Shown here: positions 38,504 to 47,055 of the stretch, piece by piece
Layout of the letters: each line of letters starts with the position of its first letter
How positions within the stretch are numbered: position 1 is the first letter of the stretch
NCBI GenBank assembly: GCA_016214985.1
Contig: JACRMM010000022.1
Location: 89,090 to 153,089 of the forward strand
Direction of reading: 5' to 3'
From: Deltaproteobacteria bacterium
Lineage (GTDB): Bacteria > Desulfobacterota > Deferrisomatia > Deferrisomatales > JACRMM01
DNA: 64,000 bases
Translations under genes and position numbers: made by a program
The notes under the pieces: model-generated
The model's database searches: none
Told to the model about the DNA's origin: nothing
The model's input: the letters and a program-made list of their open reading frames with translations, nothing else

Positions 38504-40219
38504 ATGCGCCGAATCGATCTCTCCCCGACCCGCTGGTGGCTCTTCCTGGCGATCCTGGCGTTGAGCCTCGGCCTGGGCGCCGCCGGGGTGGTCTCCCCGG
38601 CCGTCGCCGCGGACGAGGCCCCTGCGGCGGCGCCGCCCGCGGCCGAGGCGACGGACGCCGGGAGAGGGACGGCCTCGGCGGCCGAGACCGCCAAGGAGCC
38701 CGCGCAAGAGGAGACGACCGAGGAGAACGTCCTGGTGCCCCAGGGCACCTTCGAGAAAGGCTCCGACGTCCTGGTCGTCGAGTCCAGGCCCGCCGGCGCG
38801 CGGGTGTTCGTCGACGGAGAAGAGAAGGGCGTCACGCCGCTGTCGGTCCGCGATCTGGCCGACGGTCCCCACGAGGTCGTGCTCTACCTCTCCGGCCGGG
38901 GCGCCTACCGTCAGGCGGTCTCCGGGCGCGGCGGCAGGATCGTCGTGGACCTCGAGTCGAACAAGGGGCTCGGCGTGGGACTGGTTACCGTGACGTCCAC
39001 GCCCCCGGACGCCCGGGTGGACGTGGACGGCCAGAAGGCGGGACTCAGTCCCCTGGAGGTCCCGCTGGAGAGCGGCCGACACACGCTGCACATCTCCAAG
39101 ACCGGGTTCAAGCCCGTGGACCTCACGGTCGATGTGGGGAGCGACGAGCGCAAGGAGGTGCCGGTCGCTCTGGTGGCCAAGGAAGGGGCTCTCCTCGTCC
39201 TCTCCAACCCGGTCGGCGCGGACGTGACGCTGGATGGAAAGCCGGCGGGCAAGACCTGGGAGCCCTTGGTGGTCAAGGACGTGGCGCCCGGGCTCCACGC
39301 GGTGCGGGTCTCCAAGGACGGGTACCGCCCCTGGGAGAAGGCCGATGTGGAGGTCCGCAGCGACCACAGCACGAGCGTGCTCGCCGCGCTGCTGCCGGTG
39401 CGGGACTACACCTGGGTGCGCCTCTACACCAAGCCGGCCGGCGCCCGGGTGTGGCTCGACGGCCAGGAGGTGGGCGTGGCCGGTGCCGACGGGCTCGCCG
39501 TCAAGACCTCGAAGGGGGCGCACAGCCTGCGGTTTGAGGTCGACCCGGCCGTGAGCCCCGGCTTCCAGTCGCTGCAGGCGGCCATGACGTTTTCGGACGA
39601 CGACCTCGACTTCCGGGAGAACCCCATCGCGCTGCCGCCCATCGACGAGAACTACACGAACGGGCTGAGCCTCATCGAGCGAGGCCAGAAGGAGGAGGCG
39701 CTGGGATTCCTCGGCCGGGTCGCCCCGGAGCACCCGAGCTACGCGCCCGCTCGGCTGGCCGTGGTGGGGGTCCTCCGCGACCTCGGCCGGGTCCGCGACA
39801 TTCCCACCGAACTGGGCACCCTGGTCGCCCGGCCCGAGTACCAGAACAACCCAGCCCTCAACCTCGCCTTGGGGTACTGGAGCCTGGTCGCGGGCCGCGA
39901 CCTCCCCGACACCGACGCGGTGGCGATGCTGTCACAGGGCATGGAGGCGCTCGACCGCGCGGTCCAGTCCATGGACCTCGTGCCCGCCGACCAGCGCGAC
40001 GTGCTCACCCTGAAGGCCAACTACTACGCCGGGATGACCGCGGAGATCCTCTTCGACCTGACCGGTGAGAAGAAGCACGTCAAGAAGGGAAGCCAGGCCT
40101 GGGAGGTGTTCTTCGCCCACGCGGAGAACAACCCCAAGGCGTTCGAGGAGACATGGATTGAAAAGGCCCGACGGCACCGCCAGAGCCTGGCGTTCCTGGC
40201 CAAGAAGTTGGGCGGCTAG
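38504..40219 (+). CDS. Exported PEGA-repeat protein
   Basis: 571 residues. Signal/anchor WWLFLAILALSLGLGAAGVV, an Ala/Glu-rich linker to about residue 75, then four PEGA domains, each with the hallmark PAGARVFVDGEEKGVTPL-like hairpin (also PPDARVDVDGQKAGLSPLEV, PVGADVTLDGKPAGKTWEPL, PAGARVWLDGQEVGVAGADG). The last roughly 230 residues are helical (NYTNGLSLIERGQKEEALGF) and TPR-like. PEGA domains occur in surface proteins and S-layer or sensor ectodomains; the ligand is unknown. ATG 38504. Its end overlaps the next lipoprotein gene by 62 bp if that starts at TTG 40158. Confidence 0.8.
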   Translation: MRRIDLSPTRWWLFLAILALSLGLGAAGVVSPAVAADEAPAAAPPAAEATDAGRGTASAAETAKEPAQEETTEENVLVPQGTFEKGSDVLVVESRPAGARVFVDGEEKGVTPLSVRDLADGPHEVVLYLSGRGAYRQAVSGRGGRIVVDLESNKGLGVGLVTVTSTPPDARVDVDGQKAGLSPLEVPLESGRHTLHISKTGFKPVDLTVDVGSDERKEVPVALVAKEGALLVLSNPVGADVTLDGKPAGKTWEPLVVKDVAPGLHAVRVSKDGYRPWEKADVEVRSDHSTSVLAALLPVRDYTWVRLYTKPAGARVWLDGQEVGVAGADGLAVKTSKGAHSLRFEVDPAVSPGFQSLQAAMTFSDDDLDFRENPIALPPIDENYTNGLSLIERGQKEEALGFLGRVAPEHPSYAPARLAVVGVLRDLGRVRDIPTELGTLVARPEYQNNPALNLALGYWSLVAGRDLPDTDAVAMLSQGMEALDRAVQSMDLVPADQRDVLTLKANYYAGMTAEILFDLTGEKKHVKKGSQAWEVFFAHAENNPKAFEETWIEKARRHRQSLAFLAKKLGG

Positions 40220-41585
40220 CGCAGCCCTGGCCCTGGCCCTCGTGGCCTGCGGCCGCGAGAACGCTCCCTCCGCCGGCCCCCGGCCCGCCGAGGCGGTGCA
40301 GGCCGTCCTGGACAGCTGGATGGGGCAGTACAGTCGCCGGGACGAGACGCTCCGTGTCCTCCTCTCGGCCCAGGAGGGGTGGGGCAAGCTTCGGGCCATG
40401 GCCCTCGTCGATGCCGCCGGCCTTTTCTCCGGCAGCGCCGGGGAGGCCGACCGGCTGGGTGCGGCCCGGTCCTACCTGGCCCTCGCAGAGACCTTCTCCG
40501 GTCTGGACGAGCTTCAGCTCGCCGCCGAGGAGCGCTACTTCGGGGCGCTCGGCAGCCGTGCCAGCGCGGGGGAGAGGGCCCGTGGGGAGTCGGCCCGACG
40601 CCGCCAGGGCGCCGGGTCCCCGGGGCCTGCGGAGCTCGTGCGGCAGGTCCGGGCGCTCGTCTCCAAGGGGGTGGACCCGAGCGGCTGCGCCCGCGCGGCC
40701 GACGCCCTGTCTTCGGGCGACCCGGCCGCGGCCCTCGCGGTGCTGCGGCGCCTGGACGGCGCGCATCCGTCGGGCACCGTCGGGCCGGACCTCTTCGCGT
40801 ACCTCCTGCGCCGCCGGGCGTACGCCGGGCTCGCCCTGCGGGCCCTCGGGGAGCCGCGGACCCCCGACGCGGCTTTCGTCTCCGGCCTCGCCCGGGAGCA
40901 TCTCGGCGACGACCAGGGAGCCGCGGCGCAGTATGCCGTGGCGGAGAAGGGAGCGGGACCCGGCGCAAGCGCCGCGTGGCTTTTTTCTCCCTGTCTCGGT
41001 GCCGGTGAGGCCGCGCGCCTGGCCGCGGTCCGGCGCGGGGCGATCCTGGTGCGGCAGGGTCGGCGGACCGAGGCCCTCTCCCAGTGGGACCGGGCGCTCG
41101 CCGGGCGCCCGGGACCTCTCGTCACGGCCACACTCGCGATGGTCCAGGTGCGGGCGCGTTCGGATCGCCCCCTGGCCGATCCTCTCGCGGCGGCAACGGC
41201 GGCGGTCGCGGAGGCGGCCGCCCTGCCCGAGCAGTTCCCCGTCGCCGGGGCCGACGACCTGCTGGCGTCCCTCTATCCGGTCCGGGTCGCGGCTGTACAC
41301 CGCGTCGCCGCCGAGGCCTTTCGGCGGGCGGGCCAGGAGCGCAGGGCGCTGGACCTGATGGAGCGGGCGCACCGCAAGACGAGCGGCTTCCGTCCGGACT
41401 TCGTCAACGACCCGGCGTTTCTCGTCGACCTCTGCCGGGCCTACGTCGACGCCGGGGACTATGCGCCGGCCGTGGCGGTTCTCTTCGAGCTCAGCCGCGA
41501 GTACCCCTCGGTGCGGCTCGCCTATGAGAGCCTCAAGCGCCTCTATGCGGCGCGCAGCGGGGGCGAGACCCAACCCCGGTACTGA
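40158..41585 (+). CDS. TPR-like lipoprotein
   Basis: 475 residues if started at TTG 40158, which gives KRPDGTARAWRSWPRSWAA-ALALALVAC, a signal peptide with lipobox LVAC near residue 31. There is no ATG/GTG in a better place, so the start is uncertain. The mature part is Ala-rich helix pairs (SYLALAETFSGLDELQLAAE, FRRAGQERRALDLMERAHRK, VDAGDYAPAVAVLFELSREY) of TPR character. Overlaps the PEGA gene. Probably a periplasmic-facing scaffold working with its exported neighbours. Confidence 0.65.
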   Translation: MKRPDGTARAWRSWPRSWAASAALALALVACGRENAPSAGPRPAEAVQAVLDSWMGQYSRRDETLRVLLSAQEGWGKLRAMALVDAAGLFSGSAGEADRLGAARSYLALAETFSGLDELQLAAEERYFGALGSRASAGERARGESARRRQGAGSPGPAELVRQVRALVSKGVDPSGCARAADALSSGDPAAALAVLRRLDGAHPSGTVGPDLFAYLLRRRAYAGLALRALGEPRTPDAAFVSGLAREHLGDDQGAAAQYAVAEKGAGPGASAAWLFSPCLGAGEAARLAAVRRGAILVRQGRRTEALSQWDRALAGRPGPLVTATLAMVQVRARSDRPLADPLAAATAAVAEAAALPEQFPVAGADDLLASLYPVRVAAVHRVAAEAFRRAGQERRALDLMERAHRKTSGFRPDFVNDPAFLVDLCRAYVDAGDYAPAVAVLFELSREYPSVRLAYESLKRLYAARSGGETQPRY

Positions 41586-41656
41586 TGGTTCCGTCAACGA
41601 CGGGCGGTCTTCCCCGGCGGGTGAGGCGGCGGGGTTCTCGATCGGAGGTTTGTTCG

Positions 41657-43192
41657 ATGCGGCGAGCGGTTTGGATCGCGGTGTGCCTGCTGGCGCTGGT
41701 CCGGCCCGGGTGGGCGGATTTGCGGTATGCGGAGGCGACCGGCCCCACCAGCCTCAACCCTTTCTTCGTACGGGACATGCCGAGCCTGCGCGCGGTCGAG
41801 CTCCTCTACGAGGGGCTCGTGACCCCGGCCGAGGGCGGCACGGTGCGCCCGCTCCTGGCCGAGTCGTGGACCGTGGCACCGGACGGACTCTCGGTCACGT
41901 TTCGGCTCAAGCGGGGGGTCACCTGGCACGACGGACGGCCCTTCACGAGCCGCGACGTCGTCTTCACGATCAACGCGGGCCGTGACCGGCGGACGCCGAC
42001 GACCCTGCGCGGCCAGTTCGAAGCCTTCGGCTCGGCCAGGGCCCTGGACGACCGGACCGTGGTCGTCCCGTTCAACCGCAAGGTGCTCAACCCCCTGCTC
42101 CACTTCGACTTCAAGATCCTCCCCGCGCACCTCTTCCCCGAGGGGTTCGTCGGCGCCGAGATGGCGAACCGCCGAGCCGTGGGCACCGGACCGTACGTGT
42201 TCACGCAGTGGGCGCCCTCCGGGGAGATCCGGCTTGCCGCGAACCGCTCCTACCACCGGCCGGGCGAGCCCTCGATCCCCGGCATCACCGTGTCGGCTGT
42301 CCCCGACGACAACATCCGAAACGAGCTCCTTCGCTACGGTGCGGTCGACCTCTTGCCCCAGGTTCGTCCGCGCGACATCCCGGCCCTGGAGGAGCTCACC
42401 GGAGTTCGGCTCTACCCCTACAGCACGCTCTCGTATAGTTTCCTCGGCCTGAACTTCCGAAACCCCCTCCTGCGAGACCTTCGCCTTCGCCAGGCGCTGG
42501 CCCGCGGCCTCGACCGGGAGGAGATGCTCAAGGCCCACTACGGTGGCCGCGGCATCCTTATCTCCGGGCCGTTCCCGCCGGCGTCCTGGGCCTACAACTT
42601 CGACGTCAAACCGTGGTCCTACGACTTCAAGGCAGCCGAGGGCCTGCTGGACGAGATGGGCGCGACGGACAAGGACAAGGACGGCGTGCGGAGCTACAAG
42701 GGGAGCCCGCTGTCGTTTCGGCTCGTCTCCCTGGCCCAGAGCGAGGCGCAGAAGGCGGTCATCCTCGATGTCCAGCAGCAGCTCAAGAACCTCGGGATCC
42801 GCGCGGAGGTCAAGTTCCTGGAGCCGCTCGCCTGGAAGAAGGCCGTCTTCGAGGACCACGACTTCGACCTCGTCCTGGCCGAGTGGACCTTCGACAACAA
42901 CGTGAACGTCTACTCCCTGTTCCACTCCACCGAGGCGGGCACGGGGCGGAACAACATGGGGGCCTACGCGAACCCCGACGTGGACCGCCTGCTCGAGCAG
43001 AGCCGAGGGGCTCCGACCTCCGAAGCGCTGCGGGCCACCTACGGAGAGCTCCACCGGCTCCTGCGCGACGACCTCCCCTACGTGTTCCTCTGGAGCCTTC
43101 AGCGCTACGCTGCGGTGTCGAGCCGGATCGACAGCGTGCGGCTGCACCCCTTCTACTTCTTCACCCACGTGGGGGCTTGGAAGGAGAAGTGA
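41657..43192 (+). CDS. ABC importer substrate-binding protein, peptide/nickel family
   Basis: 511 residues. Sec signal MRRAVWIAVCLLALVRPGWA then SBP family 5 fold: ATGPTSLNPFFVRDMPSLRA, VELLYEGLVTP, LAESWTVAPDGLSVTFRLKR and GVTWHDGRPFTSRDVVFTI, the signature region of DppA/OppA. The C-terminal VRLHPFYFFTHVGAWK is also typical. ATG 41657 with CGGAGG upstream; the frame from 41585 lacks an RBS. Its TGA overlaps the permease GTG. The substrate (oligopeptide, dipeptide, nickel or another) cannot be told from sequence. Confidence 0.92.
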   Translation: MRRAVWIAVCLLALVRPGWADLRYAEATGPTSLNPFFVRDMPSLRAVELLYEGLVTPAEGGTVRPLLAESWTVAPDGLSVTFRLKRGVTWHDGRPFTSRDVVFTINAGRDRRTPTTLRGQFEAFGSARALDDRTVVVPFNRKVLNPLLHFDFKILPAHLFPEGFVGAEMANRRAVGTGPYVFTQWAPSGEIRLAANRSYHRPGEPSIPGITVSAVPDDNIRNELLRYGAVDLLPQVRPRDIPALEELTGVRLYPYSTLSYSFLGLNFRNPLLRDLRLRQALARGLDREEMLKAHYGGRGILISGPFPPASWAYNFDVKPWSYDFKAAEGLLDEMGATDKDKDGVRSYKGSPLSFRLVSLAQSEAQKAVILDVQQQLKNLGIRAEVKFLEPLAWKKAVFEDHDFDLVLAEWTFDNNVNVYSLFHSTEAGTGRNNMGAYANPDVDRLLEQSRGAPTSEALRATYGELHRLLRDDLPYVFLWSLQRYAAVSSRIDSVRLHPFYFFTHVGAWKEK

Positions 43193-44169
43193 ACCAGCGC
43201 CGCGGGTCCGGGCTGCCGGCCTGGGTCGTCCGCAAGGTCGCGGGAACGGTGCTGGTGCTCCTGGGCACGAGCCTCGTGCTCTTCGTGGTCGCGCGGCTCG
43301 CGCCCGGCGACGCCGCGGTCTCACTGGGCCTGCTCTCTCCCGACCAGGCGGGGCCCGGTGCGGAGCTGCGCCGGCAGCTCGGCCTCGACGCGCCGTGGAT
43401 CGTCCAGTACGGCCGGTGGCTCGCGGGGGTGGTGCGGGGCGACTTCGGCACGAGCGCCGCGTTGCAGATGGGGCGGCCCGTGGCGGAGCTCCTGTGGCCG
43501 GCGGTGCGCCGCTCCCTCTCCCTCACCGCGGCGGCGGTCTCCCTGTCGGCCGCCGTGGCCCTCGGCCTGGCCCTGCTGCGGCGCGCCCGCCCCTTCAGCC
43601 GTCGCCTCGCGGTCGCCGACGCGGCGGCCCACCTGCTGTCCGCCGTGCCGGTCTTCCTCTTCGCCTATGCGCTCGTCGCCGGTGGCAACGCCGTCGTCGC
43701 CTGGGGCGTGGGCCGCGGTGCCTGGCCGGCTCCCTCGTGGTTTCCCCTGCCCCACCGCGACTCCTGGGTGCCCTGGTTTCTCGCGGTCTCGGTCCTCGCC
43801 GTGGGGGACGGCTTCTTCCTCGACCTCTACCAGAGATTTCGCAGCGAGCTCGACCACGCGGGGTCCGGGGAGCACCTGGTGGGGGCGCGGCTGCTGGGCC
43901 TGTCGGTCGCGGCCGTGGTGACCCGGGGCTTCCTCCCGGGAGCCGTCTCCCACCTCTCCCGCCGCACCTCCTTCGCGCTGGGCTCCCTGGTGGTCCTGGA
44001 GTCGGTGCTGGGGTGGCCGGGGCTGGGGTGGCTCGCCTGGCGCGCGGCCGCGGAGCGCGATCTTCCGGTGCTGTTGGGCGTGGCCCTGATCTCGGCCCTG
44101 GTCGTCCGGCTCGCCGTGCTCGCCGCGGACGCCGCCTGGTACGCGGCCGATCCCCGGAGCCGAACGTGA
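43189..44169 (+). CDS. ABC importer permease, DppB/OppB type
   Basis: 326 residues, about six TM helices. N-terminus VVRKVAGTVLVLLGTSLVLF-VVARLAPGD is the DppB-type first helix; LRRQLGLDAPWIVQYGRWLA-GVVRGDFGTS is the conserved loop. The usual EAA loop is altered: GSGEHLVGARLLGLSVAAVV appears where EYV-TARAKG is expected. GTG 43189 overlaps the binding-protein stop and its own stop overlaps the next GTG. Confidence 0.9.
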   Translation: MNQRRGSGLPAWVVRKVAGTVLVLLGTSLVLFVVARLAPGDAAVSLGLLSPDQAGPGAELRRQLGLDAPWIVQYGRWLAGVVRGDFGTSAALQMGRPVAELLWPAVRRSLSLTAAAVSLSAAVALGLALLRRARPFSRRLAVADAAAHLLSAVPVFLFAYALVAGGNAVVAWGVGRGAWPAPSWFPLPHRDSWVPWFLAVSVLAVGDGFFLDLYQRFRSELDHAGSGEHLVGARLLGLSVAAVVTRGFLPGAVSHLSRRTSFALGSLVVLESVLGWPGLGWLAWRAAAERDLPVLLGVALISALVVRLAVLAADAAWYAADPRSRT

Positions 44170-45023
44170 AGACTCGAGGAATCTACCGCGCGCCTCGCTC
44201 GGGCTGGACCGCCCGACACGTCTCGCTGTGGACGGGGGTGGCGTGTCTCCTTCCCCTGGCCCTCGGGGTGGTGCTCGCCCTGGCCGGCTGGCTCCCGGCC
44301 GACCCGGCCGCGGGCAGCGGAACGATCGAGGCGCCGGTGTCGGCCGCTCACTGGCTGGGCACGGACGCCCTGGGCCGGGATACGCTGTCGCGGCTCGCCT
44401 CCGCGTCGGCCAACTTTGCCGGGCCGGGCCTGCTGGCCGCGGCCGTGGCGCTCCTGATCGGGACGATGCTGGGCGTGGCCGGCGAGTTCGCCGGGCCCGC
44501 GGGGGGCGCCGTGGCCCATTGGCTCCTCCAGGTGATCGACGCCGTGCCGAAGTTCGTGCTGGTCCTCCTGGTGGCCGCCATCGCTCGCAGCGAGATCGCC
44601 TGGGTCATGGCCGCCGTGGGCCTGACCTTCGCCCCCCAGATTGCGGGCGGGATCCGCCAGAGCGTGGAGCGGCTGAGGGCGACCGCGTTCATCGAGGCGG
44701 AGCACAGCCTCGGCGTCGGGCTGGGCCGGATCGTGTTCGTGCACATCCTGTGGGGCCATGCCCGCCGGCTCGTCCTGGGGCAGCTGACGACCCTGGTGGC
44801 CTACGCGCTCCTGGTCGAGTCGAGCCTCTCCTACCTCGGCGGGGAGCTGGGGATCCAGGAACCGGCCGCCAGTTGGGGAAACATGATCGCCCGAGGCCGC
44901 GACGGCGTGTTCAGCGGCCATCTACTGCCGGTCCTCCTGCCCGCCGGGGCCATCTCGGTGACGCTGCTCGGATGGAGCCTCCTCGGCCGAGGACTGCTGG
45001 GAACGATCGAGGATCCGCCGTGA
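44166..45023 (+). CDS. ABC importer permease, DppC/OppC type
   Basis: 285 residues. HWLGTDALGRDTLSRLASAS is the DppC hallmark, followed by TM helices and the EAA-like loop SVERLRATAFIEAEHSLGVG. A C-terminal LVESSLSYLGGELGIQEPAA-SWGNMI block is also conserved. GTG 44166 overlaps the previous TGA by 4 bases. Forms the second half of the membrane channel with the preceding permease. Confidence 0.92.
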   Translation: MKTRGIYRAPRSGWTARHVSLWTGVACLLPLALGVVLALAGWLPADPAAGSGTIEAPVSAAHWLGTDALGRDTLSRLASASANFAGPGLLAAAVALLIGTMLGVAGEFAGPAGGAVAHWLLQVIDAVPKFVLVLLVAAIARSEIAWVMAAVGLTFAPQIAGGIRQSVERLRATAFIEAEHSLGVGLGRIVFVHILWGHARRLVLGQLTTLVAYALLVESSLSYLGGELGIQEPAASWGNMIARGRDGVFSGHLLPVLLPAGAISVTLLGWSLLGRGLLGTIEDPP

Positions 45024-46075
45024 CCGCCGCCGTGGAGGTGCGTGGGGTCACGGCGTTTCTGGAGGGACCCTCCGGGCTTCGCCGGGTGCTCGACCGGGTG
45101 GGGCTCCGAGTCCCGGAGGGTGGGGCGTTTGCGCTGCTCGGCGAGTCGGGCTCGGGAAAGACCCTGCTGCTCCACTCGGTGCTGGGGCTGCACCCGGGCG
45201 TGCCGGGCGTGGTGGCGGGCGACGCCTCGCTCCTCGGCGTCGACGTGTTCGGCGGCCTCGGCGGCCACGTCGAGTTCCAGGACGGGCCCGGCCTCTCCAT
45301 CCGCAAGGACGTGGCGGGCTGGAACCGCGGCCTGCGGCGCAGCGTGGCGGGGCTCCTCGGGCGGGCGGTCACCCTGGTGCCCCAGGATCCCCTGACCACG
45401 CTCCCGCCGTTCTACCCCGTCGGGCAACTCCTCGAAGCGGCGCTTCGCAGCGGTCGGCCGGGCCTGACCCGGGCCGAGGCGGCCCGCCTCGCCCTCGGGT
45501 GGCTGGGACGGGTGCACATGTACGGCGTGGACGAGGTGGCCCGGCTCTACCCCCACGAGCTCTCCGGTGGGATGGCGCAGCGGGTCGCCCTGGCCCTGGC
45601 CCTTGCGCCCGGGCCCCGGCTTCTGGTGGCGGACGAGCCGACCACCGGGCTCGATGCGACGCTTCGCGTGCGCATCTTGGAGCTCCTGGCCTCGGCGGTC
45701 GACCAGGGAGGGGCGACGCTGCTCCTGGTCACGCACGACATGGAGGCCGCGCGCCTCTTGGCGCGGGACGCGGCGATCCTGTGCGCGGGCCGGATCGTCG
45801 AGGCCGGACCCGTCGCCGTGGTCCTCTCCCCGGCGGCGGCCGGACACCCGTACAGTCGGTTCCTGCTCGACGCCGAGCGCCGGCTCGGCGAGGGGGCTCC
45901 GGACGAGGGCGAGGAGGTGCCGCTCGGCCCGCTCGCGGCCGGGGGGTGCGGCTACCGGTGCCGCTGTGCGCGGGCCGCGGCGCGCTGCGAGTCGGAGGCT
46001 CCGGAGCTCGTCGAGTGGGAGCCGGGACACCTGGTCGCCTGTTGGGAGGCCCAGCGCCCGGGGGGGCCGCCGTGA
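45020..46075 (+). CDS. ABC importer ATPase, DppD/OppD type
   Basis: 351 residues. Walker A GESGSGKT, Q loop TLVPQDPLTTL, signature LSGGMAQRV, Walker B LLVADEPTTGLD, switch His in VTHDM. There is an insertion of about 50 residues between Walker A and the Q loop (LLGVDVFGGLGGHVEFQDGP). The C-terminal oligopeptide-transporter tail carries the Cys cluster CGYRCRCARAAARCE, a likely Fe-S or metal site. GTG 45020, 4-base overlaps on both sides. Confidence 0.9.
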   Translation: MTAAVEVRGVTAFLEGPSGLRRVLDRVGLRVPEGGAFALLGESGSGKTLLLHSVLGLHPGVPGVVAGDASLLGVDVFGGLGGHVEFQDGPGLSIRKDVAGWNRGLRRSVAGLLGRAVTLVPQDPLTTLPPFYPVGQLLEAALRSGRPGLTRAEAARLALGWLGRVHMYGVDEVARLYPHELSGGMAQRVALALALAPGPRLLVADEPTTGLDATLRVRILELLASAVDQGGATLLLVTHDMEAARLLARDAAILCAGRIVEAGPVAVVLSPAAAGHPYSRFLLDAERRLGEGAPDEGEEVPLGPLAAGGCGYRCRCARAAARCESEAPELVEWEPGHLVACWEAQRPGGPP

Positions 46076-47055
46076 GCGGCCCTCTGGTGGAGGTAACCGA
46101 GCTCCGAAAGACCTTCCGGCCCGCGGGGCTGTGGGCGCGGGGCCGGGTGCCCACGGTCGCCCTCGACGCCGTCTCCTTCGCGCTCGCGCCGGGGGAGTTC
46201 GCGGCGCTCGTGGGCGAGTCCGGCTCGGGCAAGACGACGCTCGGGCGCTGTCTGCTGGGGCTCGTGCCGTTCGACCGGGGTACGGTGCGGGTCGCAGGGT
46301 TCGACGTCGCGAACCTGGGGCGCCGGGATCAGCCGGCGTTTCGCCGGGCGGCCCAGATGGTGTTCCAGAACCCCTACGCGAGCCTCAACCCGGCCCTGCG
46401 TGTCCGGTCCATCCTGGCCGAGGCGCTTGGGATCCACCGGCGGGTGCCCCGGGCCGCGGTTCCCCAGGAGCTCGAGCACCTCGCCCACCTCGTCCACCTG
46501 CCGGTCGAGCGGCTCCGGGCGTTCCCTCCCAGCCTCTCCGGCGGAGAGCGGCGCCGGGTGGCGTTCGCACGGGCTCTGGCCACCAGCCCGTCGTTCGTGG
46601 TGACCGACGAGCCCGTCTCGGGCCTCGACCTGCCGATCCAGGTCCAGCTGCTCGACCTGCTCCGGCGCGTCTACGCCCGGCGCACGATCACCTTTCTGTT
46701 CATCTCGCATGATCTGAAGGTCGTGCGCTACCTCGCGACGCGGGTGCTGGTGCTCTACCGGGGCCGCCTCGTGGAGGATGCGCCGGCCGGCCGATTCTTC
46801 GGCGGCGGGGCGCTCCACCCCTACTGCCACGAGCTCTTGCGGAGCGCCTTCGAGCCGGAGCGCGACCTCGCGCCGGTCGGCGAGGGGGTGCACTCCCCGC
46901 TCGGACCCGGCGGCTGCCCGTACCGTCACCGCTGTCCGCGGGCGGACGTTGATCCGAAGGGCTCCTGTGCTACAATGCCGCCCACTCTGGCCCAGATCGG
47001 GCCGGACCACCGAGTTGCCTGCCATCGATGGGACACAGCTCTCGACGCGCGCTGA
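46072..47055 (+). CDS. ABC importer ATPase, DppF/OppF type
   Basis: 327 residues. Walker A GESGSGKTT, Q loop MVFQNPYASLNP, signature LSGGERRRVAFA, Walker B VVTDEPVSGLD, switch His in FISHDLKVV. The C-terminal tail has CPYRHRCPRADVDPKGSC, the four-Cys motif of this family. GTG 46072 overlaps the previous stop. Its 3' end overlaps the next exported-protein gene by 28 bp. Completes a five-gene importer (41657-47055). Confidence 0.93.
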   Translation: MSGPLVEVTELRKTFRPAGLWARGRVPTVALDAVSFALAPGEFAALVGESGSGKTTLGRCLLGLVPFDRGTVRVAGFDVANLGRRDQPAFRRAAQMVFQNPYASLNPALRVRSILAEALGIHRRVPRAAVPQELEHLAHLVHLPVERLRAFPPSLSGGERRRVAFARALATSPSFVVTDEPVSGLDLPIQVQLLDLLRRVYARRTITFLFISHDLKVVRYLATRVLVLYRGRLVEDAPAGRFFGGGALHPYCHELLRSAFEPERDLAPVGEGVHSPLGPGGCPYRHRCPRADVDPKGSCATMPPTLAQIGPDHRVACHRWDTALDAR